Positions 1 to 7,585 of a stretch of 47,169 nucleotides of DNA are shown in pieces (positions within the stretch are counted from its first letter, which is position 1; every line of letters begins with the position of its first letter). The stretch lies in contig JBCBGC010000056.1 in NCBI GenBank assembly GCA_038527215.1, positions 1-47,169 of the forward strand, read 5' to 3'. The notes beneath the pieces are model-generated. The model did not search any database, was not told the origin of the DNA, and saw only the letters and a program-made list of their open reading frames with translations. Both the position numbers and the translations under genes were made by a program. This stretch comes from JAWPMV01 sp038527215. Lineage in GTDB: Bacteria; Bacteroidota; Bacteroidia; J057.

Positions 1-215
1 AGCCAGTGTTACGGATGATGGCGAGACTCGACCGGCTGGAAGCCGGTGTTACGGACGATGGCGAGAATTGACCGGCTGGAAGCCGGTGTTACGGACGAGG
101 GCGAGAATTGACCGGCTGGAAGCCAGTGTTACGGACGATGGCGAGAATTGACCGGCTGGAAGCCGGTGTGGCGGACGATGGCGAGACTCGACCGGCTGGA
201 AGCCAGTGTGGCGGG
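1..215. repeat. 40-bp tandem array with REP-like palindromic core
   Basis: An exact 40-bp period is visible, with units starting at 31, 71, 111, 151 and 191 and a partial unit before 31, so the array continues past the left edge. Each unit starts with a perfect 7-bp stem, ACCGGCT / AGCCGGT around a GGA loop (AGCCAGT in some copies), followed by GTTACGG (GTGGCGG in the last two copies) and a 16-base spacer of the type acgatggcgagaattg. The same 24-base core returns at 35757 with a different period. Because 40 is not a multiple of three, neighbouring units are read in different frames where the array enters the minus-strand gene. The spacers are nearly identical, so this is not a CRISPR. Confidence 0.93.
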
Positions 216-940
216 AGTTTCTGCAAGGCTTGCAGGAGTTCCTGGGCCTGCGGACCATAGGTCCGGCTCTGGTCTACCAACAGCTGTAAACGGGTCCGGG
301 CTACGGTTACATCTTCTTGCTTGAGAGAAATGAGCGCCAGATGCCAGCGTGCCTGATAATAAAAACTGCTAGCAGGAGGAATGGCTTCCAGGGCTTGCTC
401 CGCGACCTCCCACTGCCTGAGCTGTTGATAACATATGCCCAGGTGTAGGCGTGCGTAGGGTTTTCGATCAAAAGTTGAATCGGCCAGTAGTTCTTCCAAT
501 AGGGGAATCGCCCCTTCAAATTCCCCTGCCTGGTATGCAGCATTAGCCAACGAAAATAGTGAGTCAGCCGCTCCACTCCCTCTTTCCAGGCTTAGGTCCA
601 CTGGCTGGTTATACTGGGCGTACAGCGCATCAGTAGTAAGAGCACTTTCGGGACGGCTCCACCAATAGACCAGCGCCAGCACCAAGACGGCAGCTGCGGC
701 GGCCATATACCAGGTAATAGATAAGCCAGAGTTGGTTTTGCCTGCCTGGTATTTTTCCCGGAAGGAGGCCTTCAGCATAACTTGTCCCTGGGCTTCGGCG
801 GCTGCCTGTGCTTCCCGAAACTGTGCTACTTCCGCGGCCAAAACAGCGTCTGCCACCAGTTCTGCTTCAAAAGCAGCCCGGTCTTCCTGGCTGAGTTGGT
901 CCAGGACAAAGGCTTCTATACGTGCCAGTTTATCCTCCAT
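89..940 (-). CDS. Membrane-anchored TPR protein, probable anti-sigma factor
   Basis: This 283-residue protein has an acidic, alanine-rich helical N-terminus (about 1-65), one membrane segment (about 73-94) and a periplasmic part with TPR-like helices (about 120-240). There is no zinc-finger HxxxCxxC motif. Its start codon overlaps the stop of the ECF sigma gene (TAATG at 938-942), so the two are translationally coupled. That arrangement, with a short cytoplasmic region in front of one membrane helix, suggests a membrane anti-sigma factor sensing through its TPRs. This role is inference from position and topology. From about residue 242 to the end the protein is encoded by the 40-bp repeat array (LPAGRVSPSS, NTGFQPVNS), and the stop codon lies inside a repeat unit. 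The original C-terminus has therefore probably been replaced or extended by repeat DNA. Confidence 0.7.
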   Translation of the reverse strand: MEDKLARIEAFVLDQLSQEDRAAFEAELVADAVLAAEVAQFREAQAAAEAQGQVMLKASFREKYQAGKTNSGLSITWYMAAAAAVLVLALVYWWSRPESALTTDALYAQYNQPVDLSLERGSGAADSLFSLANAAYQAGEFEGAIPLLEELLADSTFDRKPYARLHLGICYQQLRQWEVAEQALEAIPPASSFYYQARWHLALISLKQEDVTVARTRLQLLVDQSRTYGPQAQELLQALQKLPPHWLPAGRVSPSSATPASSRSILAIVRNTGFQPVNSRPRP

Positions 941-1503
941 TAGCTTTGCGTTCGGTTTAAGAGTTTCATCAGTTTTTCCATACAGCGGTAGCGCAGGCTT
1001 CCAGCTGTATTCGCGTTTTTTACCCCCGCTCTACGAGCGATTTCGGCCATGTCATCATAGCCCCAGAAATAGCGGTCTACCAGAATCTGTTTACAGGGAT
1101 TCCCTAACTGATCCATCACCGCCATCAGGGTATCAAATCGTTCTCCCACGATTAGACTTTCCTCCACGGAGAGGCTTTTTTCCGAAACCTCCGCCAGTTG
1201 GTCCAGGCCGACCGTTTCCTGATGAGTCGCTTTTTTGCGGATTAAATCAATGCATCGACGCTGAAAAATGGTGTGCAGGTAGGTAGAAAGTTTGCTTTCC
1301 CCCCGGAATTTTTGGCCTACCACCTGTTTCCGTAACGCCAAAATCGCATCAGAAAAGGCGTCCAGGGCTTCCTCTTCCCCCAGCCGGTGCTTCCTCATTG
1401 CCCCTTTGATCCAACCCTGATAGCGGTCAAATAAAAAGTGCAAGGCCTGCTCCTGCTGCTGCCCACCGGCCTGTATAGATTGAATGATTTGCCCATCCTT
1501 CAT
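940..1503 (-). CDS. RNA polymerase ECF-type sigma factor
   Basis: This 187-residue protein has the size and layout of an ECF sigma-70 factor. Region 2 lies at about 20-95 and includes the segment GESKLSTYLHTIFQRRCIDL, typical of helix 2.3/2.4. Region 4 lies at about 125-180, where CKQILVDRYFWGYDDMAEIA followed by a second helix forms a helix-turn-helix. The ATG at 1503 was chosen; an in-frame TTG sits directly before it. It is coupled to the downstream membrane TPR protein by an overlapping stop/start. It is divergent from the FGE-fold/repeat/CHAT gene group, with a 308-bp intergenic region that holds a MITE-like palindrome. By analogy with other ECF/anti-sigma pairs it probably controls genes for an envelope function. 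Its regulon, including the divergent genes, cannot be read from the sequence. Confidence 0.88.
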   Translation of the reverse strand: MKDGQIIQSIQAGGQQQEQALHFLFDRYQGWIKGAMRKHRLGEEEALDAFSDAILALRKQVVGQKFRGESKLSTYLHTIFQRRCIDLIRKKATHQETVGLDQLAEVSEKSLSVEESLIVGERFDTLMAVMDQLGNPCKQILVDRYFWGYDDMAEIARRAGVKNANTAGSLRYRCMEKLMKLLNRTQS

Positions 1504-1621
1504 CAAGGATGAAGTTACACCTAGCGGATATTTTTTTAAAATTTTTCCCGCCAGCTGTTGATTCGGGCAAAAGGTCCTCCGACATACCCAATAAGACTCC
1601 CTCTCTGCACAGCTGCTTTTA

Positions 1622-1783
1622 AGAGCCTGTTTAAATTTTGAGCTTCAGTGGGGAATAAGCAGGATTTTGGGGTTCTGATGAGCCATTTTCCTGAGGCATA
1701 GCGTGCTATGGCGAGGGCAAATGGTGAAATCAGGTTCCCAAAAGACAAGTATTCCCCTGAAGAATAATGTTGAAACAGGCTCT
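1622..1783. mobile_element. MITE-like 162-bp imperfect palindrome
   Basis: The ends are an 11-bp perfect inverted repeat, AGAGCCTGTTT at 1622-1632 and AAACAGGCTCT at 1773-1783. Pairing resumes inward (CTTCAGTGGGGAATA at 1642-1656 against TATTCCCCTGAAG near 1750-1762, then CTGAT and CCATTT segments) down to a central CATAGC-GT-GCTATG hairpin at 1697-1710. The whole element can therefore fold as one long imperfect hairpin. It contains no credible gene and no transposase is nearby. This is the shape of a non-autonomous MITE or of a remnant carrying both ends of an insertion sequence. No clear target-site duplication was found in the flanks. It sits in the divergent promoter region between the sigma gene and the FGE-fold gene, so it may affect either promoter. 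Confidence 0.7.
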
Positions 1784-1811
1784 CAATCATAGACCTTTAA
1801 CCCTTTTTATC

Positions 1812-3272
1812 ATGCGCAGATTTGTATGCATCGGTTTTCTCTTGCTCAGTGTAGCCTTTGCGAATAATCTTCAGATCAGCAACGTCAGTCTGGAGAGCCA
1901 GAACACCACTGACGACTATTATTATGTAGAATTTGATATTTCCTGGGAAAATTCCTGGCGAACTTCCACCTTTGAAAGCAATCACGACGCCGCCTGGGTT
2001 TTCATCAAATTCACCCCCGTGAATCAGCAAGCCTGGGAACACGCCACCCTCCACTACGTCAATGGCACCAATGACGGGCACACCGCTCCCGCTGGTTCAG
2101 TGATCAATACCAGTTCCGATGGGGTAGGCATCTTTATCTACCGCTCCGCCGATGGGATCGGTAATGTCAACTATCAGAATGTTCGCTTACGCTGGGACTA
2201 TGGTACCGATGGCCTGGCTGATGATGCTATTATCGAAGTATCCGTTTTTGGTGTGGAAATGGTCTACGTGCCACAGGGAGCTTTTTACGCGGGCGATGGC
2301 CAGCAGGATTTCGGGCAGTTTGAAGCCGGGAATACCGGACAGCCATTCCAAATCACCTCAGAAGCAGCCCTTACCCTGGGGGGCACCAATGTCAACAACC
2401 TGAATAATAACAACGCCATCAACATGCTCAATCCTGATGACTTTAACGATGGTGCCACCCAAAGCCTGCCCGCAGGCTTTCCCAAGGGCTTTGACGCCTT
2501 CTACTGCATGAAGTACGAAGGTTCTCAACAACAATACGCCGATTTCCTGGCCCATCTCACCTTCGACCAGCGCAACGAAAGAGACGGCCCGCTCTACGTC
2601 AACGCTGTCGATGTCTTCCCCATTGAGGATGGCAACCATTACGCGGTGGCGGATCATCCCTGGCGCGCCATGGACTACCTGGGTTGGCCAGATGTAGCGG
2701 CTTTCCTCGACTGGTCCGGCTTACGTCCCATGAGCGAATTGGAATTCGAAAAAGCCTGTCGGGGACCTTTACCCCCTGTCAACAACGAACTAGCCTGGGG
2801 AGACGATTCCTGGTACATAGAAGGGATGTACACCCTGGCCAATGAAGGCACTGCGGAAGAAATGATTGTTTCAGGACTCGGGACCTATGTGGGCAATGCC
2901 AATACGCTCAGCATTTATTCTGGCCTGGATGTGCCCCTGCGCTGCGGCATCTTTGCGGCCAGTGCCGAGAACAAAACCCGCAAGGAAACGGGCGCCACCT
3001 ACTGGGGCATCATGGAAATGACCGGGAATGCTTATGAATTGATGATTTCGGTAGGAAATGCTCAAACCAGGGATTTCGACGGATTGCATGGAGACGGAAA
3101 TGTTACTTCGACTGGGAACGCGAGTTTTAGCCTGCTATCTGACTGGGCTTTTGTCAATACGATAGGAGTAACCATCCGCTCCTCTGAAATTAGCACCCGC
3201 TATCTAGCCAATTATAATGATCCCGACCGAGCCAAATGGATCGGCATCAGAGGAGTAAGGACCGCTCAGTAA
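1812..3272 (+). CDS. Secreted FGE-fold (SUMF1-like) protein lacking catalytic cysteines
   Basis: This 486-residue protein starts at the ATG followed by a clear signal peptide (MRRFVCIGFLLLSVAFA); an upstream in-frame ATG at 1767 would put charged residues in front and lies inside the palindromic element. Residues about 20-150 form a beta-rich domain (VEFDISWENSWR, DAAWVFIKF). From about 155 the FGE-sulfatase/SUMF1 landmarks appear in order: EMVYVPQGAFYAGD, FYCMKYEGSQQQYADFL, AAFLDWSGLRPMSELEFEKACRG, GIMEMTGNAYEL and a terminal IGIRGVRTAQ. Active FGE enzymes carry cysteines in the C-terminal core, shortly before and within the usual GFRCA motif. Here that segment has none, so formylglycine formation is unlikely. 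A binding or structural role at the cell surface is more plausible. It is first in a plus-strand group with the T9SS repeat protein (53-bp gap) and the CHAT protein. Confidence 0.82.
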   Translation: MRRFVCIGFLLLSVAFANNLQISNVSLESQNTTDDYYYVEFDISWENSWRTSTFESNHDAAWVFIKFTPVNQQAWEHATLHYVNGTNDGHTAPAGSVINTSSDGVGIFIYRSADGIGNVNYQNVRLRWDYGTDGLADDAIIEVSVFGVEMVYVPQGAFYAGDGQQDFGQFEAGNTGQPFQITSEAALTLGGTNVNNLNNNNAINMLNPDDFNDGATQSLPAGFPKGFDAFYCMKYEGSQQQYADFLAHLTFDQRNERDGPLYVNAVDVFPIEDGNHYAVADHPWRAMDYLGWPDVAAFLDWSGLRPMSELEFEKACRGPLPPVNNELAWGDDSWYIEGMYTLANEGTAEEMIVSGLGTYVGNANTLSIYSGLDVPLRCGIFAASAENKTRKETGATYWGIMEMTGNAYELMISVGNAQTRDFDGLHGDGNVTSTGNASFSLLSDWAFVNTIGVTIRSSEISTRYLANYNDPDRAKWIGIRGVRTAQ

Positions 3273-3325
3273 GGATCATCCAACTTCGGGGCGGCGCCCA
3301 GGCTCTGCCCCCAAACCCATCATTT

Positions 3326-4378
3326 ATGAAAAAGAAGTTATCCTTCCTTTTCCTCCTCTTTTGTGGGAGTTGGTTGATGCCTGGCGCGCTCCTGGCCCAG
3401 AACAATGCCTTATTCCAGGGAGGTTCCGGTCAGGGCTATAGCCTGAATCGGATTACCCTATCACAGCATAGCGACCTCTTTGCCGGAGGCACGGGTAATG
3501 GCTATGCGCATGCTCGCATTAGCATTCCCGTCCACAACGCCATTTTCCTGGGGGGAAATGGCCGGGGCGACAGTTGGTCATACCTGGAAGGGAAATTAAA
3601 CCATGCCATCTTTGCCGGAGGCATAGAAGACGGGGCCAGTAGCGTACGCATCAGCCTGCCTACGAATAGCCAGATTTTTGCAGGTGGATCAGCCGACGGT
3701 TATGCTGCCTTGCCTTTTGCCCAGCCAACTCACAACAGCATTTTCGCCGGGGGCCAGGATGATGGCTACGCTCAATTCAGGATTACCGGACTGCCTGCCG
3801 CCCTCGATCCCATCTTCGCTATCGAGCTGCTGAGTTTCGATGCCTGGCCAGAGGAAGATCAAGTAGCCCTGGCCTGGGTCACCGCCTCAGAGATCAACCA
3901 TGACTATTTCGAAGTCGAGCGGAGCCTGGATGCGCGCCTGGCGGAAAGCCTTGCCCAGGTTCAAGGCTTAGGAGGTCCCCAGCAAGTTCAGGCTTATGAC
4001 CTGATAGATCCCGCTCCCTACTTTGGCACCTCCTTTTATCGATTGAAGGCGGTAGACAAAAACGGGACCGTAGAATATTCTTCCTGGGTGGAAGTGTATG
4101 TAAAGCCTCAGGCAGATTGGCAAATAGCAGCCTTTCCCAACCCTACAGCAGACCAGCTTTTTGTACGATTAGAAGGCCTGGAGGCAGGAGCCTATACCTT
4201 ACGGCTCTTTGATTTGATGGGCCGGGACATGGGCATATCCGAGCAGTGGCAAGCGGATACCGGTGCTTACGAAACCGGCTTCTCCCTGGCTGCACTACCT
4301 GCAGGTATCTATGTACTAAGTTTACGGGCAGAACAAGGCGGAAAAAGTCAGGCTATCCGGGTAAAAGTCATGCGATAA
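3326..4378 (+). CDS. T9SS cargo with six IFAGG-type repeats
   Basis: This 350-residue secreted protein starts at ATG 3326 with a signal peptide ending near ALLAQ; the frame is open further upstream but without a signal. Residues about 27-150 hold six tandem units of about 21-23 residues on the pattern xIFxGGxxDGYAxxRIxLPxHN (ALFQGGSGQGYS, DLFAGGTGNGYA, AIFLGGNGRGDS, AIFAGGIEDGAS, QIFAGGSADGYA, SIFAGGQDDGYA). A fibronectin-like stretch follows (VALAWVTASEINHDYFEVERS). The end is a type A T9SS sorting domain (AFPNPTADQLFVRLEG ... LPAGIYVLSLRA). It is therefore expected to cross the outer membrane by the type IX system and be anchored or released. The repeats could form a Gly/Asp turn-rich, possibly metal-binding, solenoid; that is inference. 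It lies 42 bp before the CHAT gene. Confidence 0.85.
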   Translation: MKKKLSFLFLLFCGSWLMPGALLAQNNALFQGGSGQGYSLNRITLSQHSDLFAGGTGNGYAHARISIPVHNAIFLGGNGRGDSWSYLEGKLNHAIFAGGIEDGASSVRISLPTNSQIFAGGSADGYAALPFAQPTHNSIFAGGQDDGYAQFRITGLPAALDPIFAIELLSFDAWPEEDQVALAWVTASEINHDYFEVERSLDARLAESLAQVQGLGGPQQVQAYDLIDPAPYFGTSFYRLKAVDKNGTVEYSSWVEVYVKPQADWQIAAFPNPTADQLFVRLEGLEAGAYTLRLFDLMGRDMGISEQWQADTGAYETGFSLAALPAGIYVLSLRAEQGGKSQAIRVKVMR

Positions 4379-4420
4379 GGCTATCTTCAAGCCTCCTCCG
4401 CATGCAAAATCCATGCTGTC

Positions 4421-7400
4421 ATGCTCAAGCCAAGACCGTTTTGTCTGTTTTTCCTTGCTCTGCTCGCTGTTTCTTTTTCGCTGGCTCAAACCCCTCCCAA
4501 GGGGGGCGAAGAAGCCCTTTGGCAACAGCTCCGCCAGTCGCTGGTCAATCAGGATTATGCCACCGCGGATGAGGCCTTGACCCAGCTAAAGGTCATAAAA
4601 GCAGACCTGCCAATCGACCAACAATTGTACTTACAGGCCCAGGAAGCCAGCCTGCTGCGAGCCCGGGGAAAAACCCCTGAAGCGCTCAGCCTGCTTGAAG
4701 AAACCCGGGACGCTTGTCGAACACTCACCCCTATAAACAGCTTCCCGGCCAGCTATGTGCACAGTGTCATTGGCATGATTTATCATCGACAGGGCCGAGC
4801 AGACTCTGCCGCTTTTTACTTCAAAACCGGCGTAGCCTTGGGCGAAGAGGAGACGGAAAAAAAGCCAGAATGGCCGGATTGCCTCATGTCCTATGGGATA
4901 TACTACGCCGACAATGGCCAGCCCAAGGATGCCATGCCCTATTATCTGCAAGCGCTGGAGGCCTTTGATGCCTTGCAAATCCCTGAGGATTTTTTCCTGG
5001 CTCGTCTCTATTCTAACCTGGGTTCGGCCAGTAATGACCTGACCGACTATGAGCAGGCAGAGATATACCTAAAGCGATCTCTGGCCATGATCGACCGGCT
5101 CAAAGGCGGTGATTTCCCCGCTAAAGCCAGCCCTTTGATCAATATTTCCAATACCCAACTGGCCCTCGGAAAGCATCAGGCCGCCCTGGATAATCTCAGG
5201 GCGGCCCTCCGCCTGACGGGCCCGGCTACGCCACAAAACGCCCGTACCCGAGCGATCATTTTTATCAATCAATCCCTGAATTACCTGGGACTGGGCCAGC
5301 TAAAAGAAGCTGAAGCGGTCAACCTGCAGGCCATCGCCTTGCTGGAACAGCTATATGGACCGGTCCATCCGCTCACCATCCAGGCTTACCTGAAGATGGG
5401 GAGTATTAAAGGAGGTTCGGACAAAAAGGCCGAAGCGGCCTGGTATCAAAAAGCCCTGGCCGCGGTAGAAAGTCCGGGGGTCCCGGCTTTTTTCCGTATC
5501 ACTACCTTGGAGAACATTGGTCGAAATCTCTATTCCCGCGGTGCCCATGAAACAGCGTTGCCCTATTTCCGGCAAGCCAAGGCGCTGCTGCTGGAAGACT
5601 TATCGCCAGCTGAAAAGGCCCAGCAAGACTATCGGAACGTAGGCGACAAAAGGCAGCTCATCTGGATTTTGTGGGGCGAAGCCTTTTGTCAGAAAGAAAT
5701 CGCCCGGAATACGCTGCCTGATTCCTTGCCGCTGTACGAAGCCGCCCTCGCCAATTACGAAACCTGCATTCAGGCCATCCAAACCACCTTCGAAGGCTTC
5801 CGCTATGAGGCTTCCCGTAAAGGGCTGTTGAGAGGCTTTCTCAAGGAAGTATATGAAGAAGCCATCTGGCTCAATGTGCGCCTCTACGAACAGACCGCCG
5901 AAGTCCGTTATGCCAACCGGGCTTTTACCCTGACCGAACAAAATAAGTCCCTTTACCTGCTGGAATCCATCCGAAATGCAGACGTAGAACAGTTCGCGGG
6001 CATTCCTGCGAAACTGGTGACCCAAGAACAAGGAATCGCGGCCCGGCTCACCCAGACCAAACTTCAGTTAGATCAGCTGGCGTATCAAGCGGAGGTTGAT
6101 TCGGTGTATCGGGATAGCCTCCAACGCAGTTGGGAAGTGACCCTGGCCGCTTATGACTCGCTCATGGAAGCCATGGAAACCCGCTATCCTTCCTACTACC
6201 GCATCAAATACGAACCGCAGCCTCTGGCCCTGGGCGAGGTGCAGGCTCAATTGGCAGATAGCCAAATGCTGGTGGAATACTATGCTGGAAGGGAATTTTT
6301 CTTCTGTTTTACGGTAGGCAAGCAGGACCTCAGCATCCGTACGGTGGTCCGTAGCGCGGAAATGGACCAGCAGCTATCTGATTTTCTGGGCCTTTTATCG
6401 AATAAAACCCAGGTAGAAGCCCAAGGCAATGATCCGGCCACCCGACAAGCCTATTTGCAACTGGGGCATGAACTGAGGACCTGGCTGCTGCCTCCTTCCC
6501 TCCCAGACCAGGTTCGCAGCCTGATCGTGATTCCCGATGGGCAACTGGCCTACTTGCCTTTTGGTTTGCTTCCTTTGGACTCTTTGGCGGGTGAGCAGCT
6601 CCCGGATTGGCGGGAGCTCCCTTATGTATTCCGAGCTTTTGACCTGCAATATGCCTATTCCGCCACCTATAGATTTGGGGTAAAAAGACCGGAACGGTCG
6701 GCCAGGGCTCCTTTTGCGGGCATAGCTCCACAATACAATGGGGAGCTATTTGTGGCTTCGCGAGACCTGGAAGGTCGATACGGAACCCGTCAGTTAGGTG
6801 CGTTGAAATATGCGGAAGCAGAGGTAAAGGAGATTGCCCAAGCCTATGGCGGAGAGGCCCGAACCGGTGCGGCAGCTTCCGAAGCCTGGTTCAAAACCCA
6901 GGCCAGTGATTACCAGATTCTCCATTTGGCGATGCATGCTTTGCTGGACCCTGAAGAGCCCATGTTTTCCGGACTCGCCTTTTCCGGAGCTTCAGATACG
7001 GAGGATAATTTTCTCCACGCCTATGAAATCTATGGCTTGGACCTATCGACTGAGTTGGTAGTCCTATCCGCCTGTAATACCGGCCAGGGCCAGATTCAGG
7101 CCGGAGAAGGGGTGATGAGCCTGGCACGCGCCTTTTCCTATGCCGGTTGCCCCAATGTACTGATGTCTTTGTGGCAGGCAGATGATCAGGCTACCGCCAC
7201 CTTGATGGCCGCCTATCATCAGTTCTTGCAAGCGGGCCGAGGCAAAAGCGAAGCCTTGCGTTTGGCGCAGGAGCAATACCTGGAAAGCCAGGACCTGACC
7301 CATCCCTACTATTGGAGTGCCTTTGTCCTGATGGGGGAAGACAGCCCGCTTCAACCTTTGCCACAAAATAACAGGTGGTGGTATCTGCTGATCATAGCCC

Positions 7401-7453
7401 TGGCTGGGGGACTCGCCTGGTTTGGATGGCGCGGGATGCGGACGAAAGAATGA
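4421..7453 (+). CDS. Exported TPR-CHAT caspase-like protein, membrane anchored
   Basis: This 1010-residue protein has a signal peptide (FCLFFLALLAVSFSLAQ), a long series of TPR units from about 30 to 480, a helical linker, and a CHAT domain at about 690-970. CHAT is the caspase-HetF-associated, clan CD peptidase-like fold. The dyad is intact: His839 in HLAMHA and Cys885 in VVLSACNTG, followed by GEGVMSLARAF and the YYWSAF motif. A single membrane helix (about 984-1003) and a basic tail end the protein, so the peptidase domain should sit in the periplasm. CHAT proteins act as proteases in several signalling and defence settings, but the substrate here is unknown. It is last in the group with the FGE-fold and T9SS repeat proteins and opposite the ECF sigma pair. 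A hairpin-bearing gap of 132 bp separates it from the efflux operon. Confidence 0.88.
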   Translation: MLKPRPFCLFFLALLAVSFSLAQTPPKGGEEALWQQLRQSLVNQDYATADEALTQLKVIKADLPIDQQLYLQAQEASLLRARGKTPEALSLLEETRDACRTLTPINSFPASYVHSVIGMIYHRQGRADSAAFYFKTGVALGEEETEKKPEWPDCLMSYGIYYADNGQPKDAMPYYLQALEAFDALQIPEDFFLARLYSNLGSASNDLTDYEQAEIYLKRSLAMIDRLKGGDFPAKASPLINISNTQLALGKHQAALDNLRAALRLTGPATPQNARTRAIIFINQSLNYLGLGQLKEAEAVNLQAIALLEQLYGPVHPLTIQAYLKMGSIKGGSDKKAEAAWYQKALAAVESPGVPAFFRITTLENIGRNLYSRGAHETALPYFRQAKALLLEDLSPAEKAQQDYRNVGDKRQLIWILWGEAFCQKEIARNTLPDSLPLYEAALANYETCIQAIQTTFEGFRYEASRKGLLRGFLKEVYEEAIWLNVRLYEQTAEVRYANRAFTLTEQNKSLYLLESIRNADVEQFAGIPAKLVTQEQGIAARLTQTKLQLDQLAYQAEVDSVYRDSLQRSWEVTLAAYDSLMEAMETRYPSYYRIKYEPQPLALGEVQAQLADSQMLVEYYAGREFFFCFTVGKQDLSIRTVVRSAEMDQQLSDFLGLLSNKTQVEAQGNDPATRQAYLQLGHELRTWLLPPSLPDQVRSLIVIPDGQLAYLPFGLLPLDSLAGEQLPDWRELPYVFRAFDLQYAYSATYRFGVKRPERSARAPFAGIAPQYNGELFVASRDLEGRYGTRQLGALKYAEAEVKEIAQAYGGEARTGAAASEAWFKTQASDYQILHLAMHALLDPEEPMFSGLAFSGASDTEDNFLHAYEIYGLDLSTELVVLSACNTGQGQIQAGEGVMSLARAFSYAGCPNVLMSLWQADDQATATLMAAYHQFLQAGRGKSEALRLAQEQYLESQDLTHPYYWSAFVLMGEDSPLQPLPQNNRWWYLLIIALAGGLAWFGWRGMRTKE

Positions 7454-7504
7454 TCCTGTCTCTGGCGTATGGGCTTGGTTTTTATGTCTTAAAAACTCAT
7501 CTTG

Positions 7505-7573
7505 TAGGTGGAGCAGTTGCTCCTTCCCACCTAAGAATACAAGGCTGCTGGTAAGGTCTTTTTTTTAAAAGAC
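7505..7573 (+). other. Two hairpins between CHAT gene and efflux operon
   Basis: The first hairpin pairs TAGGTGG (7505-7511) with CCACCTA (7527-7533). It competes with an inner GGAGC/GCTCC stem (7510-7514 / 7519-7523), so two folds are mutually exclusive. The second pairs GTCTTTT (7556-7562) with AAAAGAC (7567-7573) around TTTT and ends 12 bases before the ATG of the first RND gene, where it could mask the translation start. The first lacks a T-tract, so termination after the CHAT gene is only possible, not shown. Confidence 0.5.
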
Positions 7574-7585
7574 TGAAGCCGTTGT

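Noticed and set aside
1..215. CRISPR-like array
   Set aside because: Repeats are regular at 40 bp but the spacers are almost identical to each other and the core is a palindrome also found in a 57-bp array; no cas gene is near.
1536..1790. 84-codon minus-strand reading frame
   Set aside because: It lies across the 162-bp palindrome, has no recognisable motif and no convincing start; it is explained by the repeat element.
6330..6733. Overlapping minus-strand frames of 112 and 133 codons within the CHAT gene
   Set aside because: They lie inside a continuous coding region with clear CHAT motifs and are shadows of it.
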